From Coxiellaceae bacterium (GTDB lineage Bacteria; Pseudomonadota; Gammaproteobacteria; UBA9339), in the NCBI GenBank assembly GCA_003142435.1, contig PLMI01000105.1, forward strand, positions 1 to 5,069: a stretch of DNA of 5,069 bases, in the 5' to 3' direction. Each line of letters begins with the position of its first letter. The stretch's first letter is position 1. Below are positions 1 to 5,069 of the stretch, piece after piece. A program made the translations under genes and the position numbers. Under the pieces are notes generated by a model. The model was not told the DNA's origin. It was given only the letters and a program-made list of their open reading frames with translations, and did no database searches.

Positions 1-48
1 GGCTTTAGCCTGCGTAGAGTTGCCATTAAAAAAACGCGGGCTAAAGCC
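1..48. repeat. REP-like imperfect palindrome, possibly cut by the window edge
   Basis: Positions 1-15 and 34-48 form a 15-bp inverted repeat, GGCTTTAGCC(T)GCGT against ACGC(G)GGCTAAAGCC, broken only by one G-T wobble, with an 18-nt AT-rich loop. The following bases to about 58 (TATGGCTACC) look like the outer part of a longer arm whose partner would lie before position 1, so the element may be truncated by the window. Its GC-rich arms stand out from the AT-rich genes. I infer a dispersed intergenic palindrome of the REP/MITE kind. A structured leader or terminator of an upstream gene is less likely because no T-run follows the second arm. Confidence 0.6.
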
Positions 49-67
49 TATGGCTACCGAGTAGAAA

Positions 68-97
68 TTTACAAATTAATCAGGAACAACATATACA
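68..97 (+). promoter_or_regulatory. Weak sigma-70-like promoter for the fis-dotU-icmF-rppH operon
   Basis: TTTACA at 68-73 (one mismatch from TTGACA) is followed after 18 bp by TATACA at 92-97 (two mismatches from TATAAT). Transcription would begin near 104, leaving only about 6 nt before the fis ATG at 111, so the message would be almost leaderless. The low information content of AT-rich DNA makes a false match possible, and the true promoter could lie before the window. Confidence 0.25.
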
Positions 98-110
98 TGG
101 TGCAAATTTA

Positions 111-341
111 ATGTCCCAGTTAAACAAAAATATTCACGAAGTTATAGAAAAATATTTTTCCGGTATGGATACAAATGAGGCGGCAAATTTATATCAAATA
201 ATTTTACAAGAAATAGAAATTCCCTTATTTAAAACCGCAATTAAGCATACGGGCGGCAACATAAGCAAAGCTGCAACTATTCTTGGTGTTAACCGCGGTA
301 CCTTGCGAAAAAAATTGAAAGAATACAAAATTGTGGATTAA
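111..341 (+). CDS. fis: Fis-family nucleoid-associated DNA-binding protein (short form)
   Basis: This 76-residue protein is a Fis-type factor. Residues 27-76 align by eye with the C-terminal half of E. coli Fis: the dimer helix (L-Y-x-I-I-L-x-E-I-E-x-P-L, 27-39), the G-N-I-S-K-A-A motif (49-55) and the recognition helix N61-R62-G-T64-L-R66-K67-K68-L-K. These contain the Asn, Arg, Thr, Arg and Lys used by Fis to contact DNA. It is shorter than the 98-residue E. coli protein and lacks most of the N-terminal beta-hairpin arm used to activate site-specific invertases, so a role in transcription and chromosome structure is likelier. No good Shine-Dalgarno site precedes the ATG; AGGA at 82-85 is too far away. 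Legionellales often carry several fis paralogs, and which one this is cannot be told. It lies 5 bp before dotU, so it probably heads the operon. Confidence 0.92.
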   Translation: MSQLNKNIHEVIEKYFSGMDTNEAANLYQIILQEIEIPLFKTAIKHTGGNISKAATILGVNRGTLRKKLKEYKIVD

Positions 342-346
342 AAATT

Positions 347-1123
347 ATGAGTGTTGAGTCTTCAGTTTTACCGACATTGAATATCGAACGGGATGCTCTG
401 GATGTATTTGTGCAGGACAAGAAAATTTTTTCAACAAATAAGCTCATCACCTCTGCTTCACCCTTCATTTATCTGCTTTTAAAATTAAAAAATAAATTGA
501 TGCCAAACGACATCAATAATTTCCGAAAAAAATTAATAAAAGAGGTGAAAATTTTTGAAGACGTTATATCCAGTTACAATTTTAATACCAAAACAGTTTT
601 ACATGCGCGGTATGCTTTATGCGCTTTCGCTGATGAGATAATAGCAAGTACGCCGTGGGGAAAGGAAAATAATTGGGATAAAAATGGTTTGCTTTATGTT
701 TGTGACCATGAAAACATTGCCTTTGCAGGGAAACAATTTTTTATTATTTTAAAAGAAGCGATAGCTTCTCCTAAGGAAAACCTTGATTTGCTGGAAATGT
801 ATTATTTATTTTTGGCATTAGGGTTTGAGGGAAAATTTAAAGGGTTACCAAGGGGCAAGGACAGCCTGGGAAAATTTACCAATGAGTTATATAGCTCGAT
901 ATCAACTTATCGCATACATTTTGATAACACTTTGTTCCATGAAGAGTTTTTGGCAGAAGAAAGCTCAGAGGTTACAAGAGTTACAAAGTTTAACTCTAGT
1001 TATTTGTGGATATCTATTTGCGCGGGGCTTTTGGTCATTTTATCTTTTTATTTTTATTTAAATGCAGGTCTGAATAAAATGTTGCAACAGCTTCTCGCTA
1101 ATATTTTGTCTGTCACGCGTTAG
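347..1123 (+). CDS. dotU: Type IVB secretion inner-membrane protein DotU/IcmH
   Basis: A 258-residue protein of the DotU/TssL family, close to the length of Legionella DotU. Family signatures are clear: H86-A-R-Y-A-L-C-A-F-A-D-E97 with T-P-W-G at 102-105, the F-F-x-I-L helix (131-135), and L-A-L-G-F-E-G-K-F at 156-164. Residues about 219-239 form one hydrophobic C-terminal membrane helix, leaving the bulk in the cytoplasm and a tail of roughly 19 residues outside. There is no OmpA-like peptidoglycan-binding domain, which some T6SS TssL proteins carry. In Legionella, DotU and IcmF stabilise the Dot/Icm core complex and help place it at the pole. The ATG at 347 has only a weak GGA (335-337) in front; the 5-bp gap to fis suggests translational coupling. 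TssL of a T6SS is the alternative, but no other T6SS gene is visible here. Confidence 0.92.
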   Translation: MSVESSVLPTLNIERDALDVFVQDKKIFSTNKLITSASPFIYLLLKLKNKLMPNDINNFRKKLIKEVKIFEDVISSYNFNTKTVLHARYALCAFADEIIASTPWGKENNWDKNGLLYVCDHENIAFAGKQFFIILKEAIASPKENLDLLEMYYLFLALGFEGKFKGLPRGKDSLGKFTNELYSSISTYRIHFDNTLFHEEFLAEESSEVTRVTKFNSSYLWISICAGLLVILSFYFYLNAGLNKMLQQLLANILSVTR

Positions 1124-1135
1124 ATTGTGTTTTCT

Positions 1136-1140
1136 AAGAG
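1136..1140 (+). promoter_or_regulatory. Ribosome binding site deciding the icmF start
   Basis: AAGAG lies 8 nt before the ATG at 1149, a normal spacing. The alternative in-frame TTG at 1125 falls just after the dotU stop (1121-1123) and has no purine-rich site at a suitable distance. I therefore chose the ATG. Confidence 0.6.
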
Positions 1141-1148
1141 AATTGACA

Positions 1149-4100
1149 ATGAATTTTTTGCGAACGTTATTTACCCATCGTAGGGATTTTAAAAATACGC
1201 TGAGAAAAAACGAGTTAGAAAGGGTAAACCAGGAACTTCGTATTCTTGATCATGAATTGACCAAGACGATGAAGTTCTTTAAAAAATCCCCGCGCATGCC
1301 GCTTTACATGGTCATGGGATACACGAGCTTTGGCAAAACAACTTTGTTATCTAAGTCTGGGATTAAAGTTGTAGATGTTTTGGGAGATTCTGTAAGCCCT
1401 TTACCAACTAAGTATTTTTCATGGTTTTTTTCCGATAACGCTATTTATCTTGATACCGCAGGTTCTTATGCGCAAACAGACAAAGATTCGCCTCATTTCA
1501 GTTTAGTTTGGGTTGGATTTTTAAAATTATTGAAAAAATATTTCAATAAGTTAGTGTCTGGAATGATCGTGGTAATTGATATTCCGACCTTATCCGGAGA
1601 TAGGGAAAAGTTAAGGAAAGTATTGAGCGACCTTCGAGAGCGCGTTTATGAAGTTGCAAAATACACCCAGCATCTTCCAGTTTACGTAGTGTTTACAAAA
1701 GCAGACCTCATTCCGGGTTTTTTGAATTTTTTTGGCAGTATTTCTGACGATGAACGCAAAGAACCCTTGGGATTTGTCCTTAAATCCTCGAGAGATATTG
1801 CAGAAAGCAAAGTAAAAAAACTAAATACCAAACTTGATAGTTTGCTTGAAGTTTTATATGACCGCTCTATACAAAAGTTATATCAAGAAAAAAATAGGGA
1901 AAAACACTTTGGTATCGTTAATTTTCCCTTTCAAATGGAAAGCTTGCGCACCAACATTTTAGAAGTTGCCAAAATATTGCCTGATGGTGGCAGTATTGAT
2001 CTTGCAGGCATGTACTTTACAAGCAGTATTCAAGTCGGCGTGCCGGTAGATATTTTGGAAAGAACTTTTTTAAAGGATTTTAATTTAAAATCTATTTCTC
2101 AAGAAGATGATTCTTACGATGAACTATTGCCGTCAGCTAAAAGAACTTATTTTGTCGAGGACTTATTTAAAAAAATAATTAGGACAAGTGAAGCTGTGAT
2201 CGTAAAAACAGCAGCAGCAAGCAGCAATGCTAATAAGCTGATTTCCATTTTGTCTATCTCGTTGATTTTGATGCTTAGCTTTTTCGCCGGGGATTATGCG
2301 CGCAATAATGTTGCCGATACTATAGTTTCCGTGCAAGGTGAATTAAACGATTATGCCGCGACACATGATGCTAACAAAATACTGGCTTTGATTTCTGATT
2401 TGGAGGAAAAAGACCATTTTTGGTGGACGTCTATTGGCTTTAATCAAGTAAGTAAAATGAATTTGGCGCTTAAAAAAGTATATTTCAGCTCTGTTTCTCA
2501 GGTTTTTTTACTAGGGTTACAAAAAAATATAGAAGACGCCGTTAATAATGCAAAAAGTGCCTCGAATCCCGAAAGCCTTTATAGGGCTCTAAAAGTTTAC
2601 CTTATGCTTACAGGCAAAGAGAAAATAGATGTTATTTATGTACAGAGGTGGTTTGATAGTTATTGGGCGCAATTTTTTAAAAATTATCCGACAAAGCTAA
2701 ATTCGCTAAAAGCCGATTTAGCAATAGGCTTAGAGCAAGGCTTTAAAATAGAAGACGACCCGGTGTTTTTAGCAGATGCGAGGAATGCTTTGCTTAATTT
2801 ATGTTTGCCTAAAGTTGATTCTGTTTATTTACTGCTTGAAGAAAATTACAAAAATCAAGATCTTGCTATATCGTTTCCAGGAAATAAAATAACTATTTCT
2901 AAAATGTATACAGCTGAAAATTTCGATAAAATTTTCAATAAGGAAATTGTTAAAACGATTGACAGTTTAATGGTTAAAAATAAAAAATTCATTTTAGATA
3001 AGGACAGCCGCAGCCAAATAGATTTTGATCATAAAAAGCTTATAGATGACGTTAGATCGGAATATTTGCAGCATTACGCTGTTGCCTGGATGAGCGCATT
3101 AAAAGCAGTTGATTTTACTGTTTCTGGAAATTTAACCACCGATGTTATATCCGCGAAACATTTTCTCGAAGATATTTTGAATAACAAATTTCCCATGCTG
3201 TTACTTTTAAAAGCTGCGCAGGATAATACAGTCATACAAGGAGGGCCAACGTTATTTGCAAAAATTGTAACTGCTAAATTTGCCGACATTGATGCATTGG
3301 ATCTGAAAGCTGTAATTGCCGAGTTATCACGCCTTACCAGTTATTTTAATTACATAACAAGCAGCAGCGATGTTAATAAATATGCCTTTACAGCCGCATT
3401 AGAGCGTTATCAAAATACAAGACCTGATAACGACGTGATTGGAAATTTCCATCAGTTTGCCTTAAAGCAGCCGTATCCGCTGCAAGGATGGTTGGAAACC
3501 ATAGCAGATAACAGTTGGAAAGCAATTTTGCAAAGTACACAGGATTACATAAATTCCATTTGGAGCTTGTCTGTGTTGCCTGAATTTCAGAAAAATATCG
3601 CAGGAAATTATCCGCTCGTAAAAGATACTTTGAATTCAATTTCCATTCCAAACTTTACCAGGTTTTTTGGCCCCAAGGGAACGATGAATACTTTTTTCAA
3701 TTATTACATCAAACCTTTTGTTGACACTTCTCAAGTTTATTGGGTTTGGAAAGACGTTGACGGGCAGCATTTGAATATTGCGCAAAACAATTTAGAGCTA
3801 TTCATCAAAGCTGAGCTTATTCAAAAAATGTTTATTTTCGGCAATAACGATTTAACCTCAAGTTTTGTCATGGAACCGGTAGAAATGTCGCCAAATACAC
3901 AGTTTTTCATGCTTAATTTATCTAATCATTTTGTTTCTTATCGTTCTGGTCCAAGAAAAGCAGACCACATTTTTTGGTCAGCGCAAAATAATCAGTCAAT
4001 AAGCATAGAATTTGTCAGCACTCAGGGAAAACATGAAATTTCAAGCATAAGCGCTGATCCTTGGGCATTACTTCGCATTTTTGACAAAGCCAATATTCAT

Positions 4101-4241
4101 CCGGCCGGAACTCCCGGGCATTTTGAATTGACCTTTGATTTAAATGGTAACTCCATTATGTATCAGATAATATCAGATCAGCCTGTAAATCCTTTCGTTC
4201 CGGAAATCATGACTAATTTTCAATGCCCAAGCAAACTATAA
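1149..4241 (+). CDS. icmF: Type IVB secretion inner-membrane protein IcmF
   Basis: IcmF/TssM-family partner of DotU, about 1030 residues, near Legionella IcmF and shorter than most TssM. The ATG at 1149 is preferred because AAGAG (1136-1140) sits 8 nt upstream; a TTG at 1125 would add 8 residues. In ATG numbering, residues 10-45 are charged and helical. A GTPase-like domain follows with Walker A G57-Y-T-S-F-G-K63-T64, D-T-A-G (102-105) and T-K-A-D (183-186), then the family motifs F-P-F-Q (260-263) and G-M-Y-F-T-S (287-292). One membrane helix lies at about 363-381, and the remaining ~650 residues should be periplasmic. The C terminus is complete, with Y-R-x-G-P, P-W-A-L-L-R-I-F-D (971-979), N-P-F and the final F-Q-C-P-S-K-L. 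I see no paired N-terminal membrane helices such as TssM has. It starts 25 bp after dotU and overlaps rppH by 19 bp. Confidence 0.92.
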   Translation: MNFLRTLFTHRRDFKNTLRKNELERVNQELRILDHELTKTMKFFKKSPRMPLYMVMGYTSFGKTTLLSKSGIKVVDVLGDSVSPLPTKYFSWFFSDNAIYLDTAGSYAQTDKDSPHFSLVWVGFLKLLKKYFNKLVSGMIVVIDIPTLSGDREKLRKVLSDLRERVYEVAKYTQHLPVYVVFTKADLIPGFLNFFGSISDDERKEPLGFVLKSSRDIAESKVKKLNTKLDSLLEVLYDRSIQKLYQEKNREKHFGIVNFPFQMESLRTNILEVAKILPDGGSIDLAGMYFTSSIQVGVPVDILERTFLKDFNLKSISQEDDSYDELLPSAKRTYFVEDLFKKIIRTSEAVIVKTAAASSNANKLISILSISLILMLSFFAGDYARNNVADTIVSVQGELNDYAATHDANKILALISDLEEKDHFWWTSIGFNQVSKMNLALKKVYFSSVSQVFLLGLQKNIEDAVNNAKSASNPESLYRALKVYLMLTGKEKIDVIYVQRWFDSYWAQFFKNYPTKLNSLKADLAIGLEQGFKIEDDPVFLADARNALLNLCLPKVDSVYLLLEENYKNQDLAISFPGNKITISKMYTAENFDKIFNKEIVKTIDSLMVKNKKFILDKDSRSQIDFDHKKLIDDVRSEYLQHYAVAWMSALKAVDFTVSGNLTTDVISAKHFLEDILNNKFPMLLLLKAAQDNTVIQGGPTLFAKIVTAKFADIDALDLKAVIAELSRLTSYFNYITSSSDVNKYAFTAALERYQNTRPDNDVIGNFHQFALKQPYPLQGWLETIADNSWKAILQSTQDYINSIWSLSVLPEFQKNIAGNYPLVKDTLNSISIPNFTRFFGPKGTMNTFFNYYIKPFVDTSQVYWVWKDVDGQHLNIAQNNLELFIKAELIQKMFIFGNNDLTSSFVMEPVEMSPNTQFFMLNLSNHFVSYRSGPRKADHIFWSAQNNQSISIEFVSTQGKHEISSISADPWALLRIFDKANIHPAGTPGHFELTFDLNGNSIMYQIISDQPVNPFVPEIMTNFQCPSKL

Positions 4242-4744
4242 CAAAAGCTAAAGTACAAGGTAATTCGCCAGTAATTGATAGAAGTGGTTACAGGTTAAAT
4301 ATCGGAATCATACTCGTTAACGACCAAGGCAAAATTTTTTGGGGTAAGCGTGTTGGTAGCGCTAATGCCTGGCAATTTCCTCAAGGCGGCATGTTACCTT
4401 ATGAAACTCTGGAAGAAACAATGTATCGTGAGTTAACTGAAGAGATCGGATTAACGAAAGAAGACGTGAAAATAATTTCTGTTACTCGCGGATGGCTTTC
4501 TTACAGGTTGCCAACCTATATGCGACGCCACACGCAAGTTCCACTTTGTATTGGTCAAAAACAAAAATGGTTTTTGTTACATTTAACATCAGATGAAAGT
4601 AAAATTTGTTTGGACAAAGGCTCACATCCTGAATTCGATTCGTATCGCTGGGTTGATTACTGGTATCCAGTTGATAACGTCATCTTTTTTAAGCGCCATA
4701 TTTATAAAACCGTATTAACAGAATTTGAAAAAATAGTATTTTAA
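4223..4744 (+). CDS. rppH: RNA pyrophosphohydrolase RppH (Nudix hydrolase)
   Basis: This enzyme removes pyrophosphate from the 5' triphosphate end of mRNA, exposing it to RNase E-type decay; some homologs also hydrolyse dinucleoside polyphosphates. The 173-residue protein carries a complete Nudix box, G55-x5-E61-x7-R69-E70-L-x-E73-E74-x-G76-L, with all metal-binding glutamates. It also has RppH hallmarks: G-Y-R-L-N-I-G-I (22-29), W-Q-F-P-Q-G-G (50-56), I-G-Q-K-Q-K-W-F-L-L (110-119), P-E-F-D-S-Y-R-W-V (136-144) and Y-W-Y-P-V. Compared with E. coli and Legionella enzymes, which begin almost directly at I-D-x-x-G-Y-R, this one has about 16 extra N-terminal residues, and the position of the usual start Met is a GTA valine (residue 17). 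The ATG at 4223 lies inside the end of icmF and lacks a clear Shine-Dalgarno site, so translation is probably coupled to icmF. Confidence 0.95.
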   Translation: MPKQTITKAKVQGNSPVIDRSGYRLNIGIILVNDQGKIFWGKRVGSANAWQFPQGGMLPYETLEETMYRELTEEIGLTKEDVKIISVTRGWLSYRLPTYMRRHTQVPLCIGQKQKWFLLHLTSDESKICLDKGSHPEFDSYRWVDYWYPVDNVIFFKRHIYKTVLTEFEKIVF

Positions 4745-4842
4745 AGGATTTTTTGTAAGTATTTGATTATACTACACTTTTTTATCGCATGTTTTATTCA
4801 CGACATTGTTAAATAAATCGCTAACATGTTGATTATCCGTAG

Positions 4843-4861
4843 GGGCGACCGCCTGTCGCCC
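4843..4861. repeat. REP-like GC-rich hairpin
   Basis: GGGCGAC (4843-4849) and GTCGCCC (4855-4861) form a perfect 7-bp stem around a 5-nt loop. The motif stands out sharply in AT-rich DNA and resembles the dispersed GTAGGGGCGACC-type palindromes seen between genes in many bacterial genomes. No T-run follows, so it is a poor intrinsic terminator. The function is unknown; its copy number in the genome would decide whether it is a REP element. Confidence 0.55.
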
Positions 4862-4912
4862 GAAAAGCCATGAGCCAATTCGATATTAAATTTCTTCCAA
4901 AATTTGATTATT

Positions 4913-4976
4913 AACTATAGAAAATATGCCAAATTTCTTTGCTTAAATAAAGAAATTTGGCATATTTTCTGTAGTT
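4913..4976. repeat. 28-bp near-perfect inverted repeat
   Basis: Positions 4913-4940 pair with 4949-4976 over 28 bp with a single G-T wobble (4918 with 4971), around an 8-nt loop (GCTTAAAT). This is far longer than an ordinary terminator stem and would form a very stable hairpin in RNA from either strand. TAAC occurs at both 4912-4915 and 4978-4981 but overlaps the arm, so it is weak evidence for a target-site duplication. It may be a palindromic mobile element (MITE-like), a bidirectional terminator or a structured RNA; the sequence alone does not decide. Confidence 0.85.
4928..4969 (+). terminator. Possible bidirectional intrinsic terminator
   Basis: The inner 13 bp of the long inverted repeat (GCC to TTT at 4928-4940, AAA to GGC at 4949-4961) are closed by three G-C pairs and followed on the + strand by ATATTTTCT (4962-4970). 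The minus strand reads the same way out of the other arm (ATATTTTCT). This is the only terminator-like structure after rppH. The U-tract is interrupted and the distance from the rppH stop is about 180 bp, so the call is tentative. Confidence 0.35.
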
Positions 4977-4987
4977 CTAACCTGAAT

Positions 4988-5013
4988 TTGACATAAGCAT
5001 TTAACAATATATT
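4988..5013 (+). promoter_or_regulatory. Promoter-like boxes reading toward the right edge
   Basis: A perfect TTGACA at 4988-4993 is followed by TATATT at 5008-5013 (one mismatch from TATAAT). The 14-nt spacer is short for sigma-70, which lowers the value of the match. If real, it would drive a gene or RNA beginning near or beyond the right edge. Confidence 0.25.
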
Positions 5014-5036
5014 GAAATAAAATAAGAAAATAAATA

Positions 5037-5053
5037 GCCGCGTTTTATGCGGC
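5037..5053. repeat. Short GC hairpin near the right edge
   Basis: GCCGC (5037-5041) and GCGGC (5049-5053) form a 5-bp stem with a 7-nt loop. Read on the minus strand it is followed by a T-rich run (TATTTATTTTCTT), so it could terminate a convergent gene lying past the right edge. Read on the + strand it could be a leader hairpin downstream of the promoter-like boxes. The sequence does not distinguish these. Confidence 0.35.
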
Positions 5054-5069
5054 ACAATAAAAGCTGCGA

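Larger units (their letters stand above)
1..111 (+). other. Open frame entering from the left edge, possible 3' end of an upstream gene
   Basis: Frame 1 is open from the first base to a TAA at 109-111, giving 36 residues rich in Lys, Arg and Tyr. Its stop overlaps the fis start as TAATG, an arrangement typical of translationally coupled genes. Against a real gene, the first 48 bases are a palindromic repeat and I recognise no family; in particular the tail does not look like DusB, the usual gene before fis in gammaproteobacteria. The frame also contains an internal ATG at 97 preceded by AGGA at 82-85, so it could equally be a four-codon leader peptide. Chance openness is quite possible. Confidence 0.2.
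111..4744 (+). other. Probable four-gene operon fis-dotU-icmF-rppH
   Basis: All four genes lie on one strand with gaps of 5 bp and 25 bp and then a 19-bp overlap, and I see no strong terminator or promoter between them. Weak Shine-Dalgarno sites before dotU and rppH fit translational coupling. Co-transcription is inferred. An internal promoter for rppH, which is usually needed in all conditions, cannot be excluded. Confidence 0.75.
4745..5069. other. Intergenic region rich in palindromes, no gene seen
   Basis: No reading frame of convincing length or family occurs on either strand. In order, the stretch holds an AT-rich segment (4745-4840), a 7-bp GC-rich hairpin (4843-4861), a long inverted repeat (4913-4976), a TTGACA box at 4988 and a small GC hairpin (5037-5053). 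No tRNA or other RNA gene was recognised. The ptsP gene that often follows rppH in gammaproteobacteria is not present here. Confidence 0.7.

Noticed and set aside
308..314. Run of seven A in the Fis recognition helix as a frameshift site
   Set aside because: The run encodes conserved lysines in the correct frame and similar A-runs occur throughout this AT-rich window. No stop or downstream frame suggests programmed frameshifting.
825..1061. A 78-codon + strand frame inside dotU
   Set aside because: It lies wholly within dotU in another frame, and the dotU frame carries the conserved family motifs. It shows no recognisable family.
1125..1148. TTG at 1125 as the icmF start
   Set aside because: It immediately follows the dotU stop without a suitable ribosome binding site, while the ATG at 1149 has AAGAG at good spacing.
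3074..3651. Two minus-strand open frames (3074-3289 and 3388-3651)
   Set aside because: Both are antisense to icmF, whose frame is supported to its very C terminus by TssM-family motifs. The antisense proteins have no recognisable domains.
347..4241. A type VI secretion locus (TssL/TssM)
   Set aside because: The two proteins are homologous to TssL and TssM, but no TssB, TssC, Hcp, VgrG, ClpV or other T6SS gene is present, DotU lacks a peptidoglycan-binding tail and IcmF is short. The type IVB assignment fits better, though a T6SS elsewhere cannot be excluded from this window.
4728..4754. A-run and T-run around the rppH stop as an intrinsic terminator
   Set aside because: The stem would be made only of A-T pairs with a long loop, too weak for a canonical terminator.
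4745..5069. CRISPR array or tRNA gene in the intergenic tail
   Set aside because: There are no regularly spaced direct repeats and no cloverleaf. The only short direct repeat, AAATTTCTT at 4888 and 4931, is AT-rich and isolated.

Overview
The window is an AT-rich stretch of a gammaproteobacterial chromosome, probably from the order Legionellales (Legionella, Coxiella, Rickettsiella and relatives). Three things point there: a DotU/IcmH-type protein without a peptidoglycan-binding tail, an IcmF of about 1030 residues rather than the longer T6SS TssM, and an RppH that resembles the Legionella protein as I remember it (core starting V-I-D-R-x-G-Y-R-L-N). The genus cannot be fixed from this sequence alone.

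Layout: positions 1-110 hold one arm pair of a REP-like palindrome and a short leader. Then four genes run head to tail on the + strand: a short Fis-family DNA-binding protein (111-341), DotU/IcmH (347-1123), IcmF (1149-4241, ATG start preferred over an upstream TTG) and the Nudix RNA pyrophosphohydrolase RppH (4223-4744). Gaps are 5 bp and 25 bp, followed by a 19-bp overlap, which strongly suggests a single operon. Positions 4745-5069 hold no convincing gene. They contain a small GC-rich REP-like hairpin, a striking 28-bp near-perfect inverted repeat, a weak outward promoter-like pair and a short GC hairpin near the right edge.

How the genes fit together: DotU and IcmF are inner-membrane partners that stabilise the Dot/Icm type IVB secretion complex and are homologous to TssL/TssM of type VI secretion. 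Fis proteins are nucleoid-associated, growth-phase-linked regulators, and RppH removes pyrophosphate from 5' triphosphate RNA ends to trigger mRNA decay. The operon therefore places a transcriptional regulator and an RNA-decay enzyme on either side of a secretion-complex membrane module. All four families are known. The less ordinary points are this gene combination, the apparent lack of N-terminal membrane helices in IcmF, the N-terminally extended and overlapping RppH, the odd leader of fis, and the palindromes that bracket the operon. I do not see a clearly new system.
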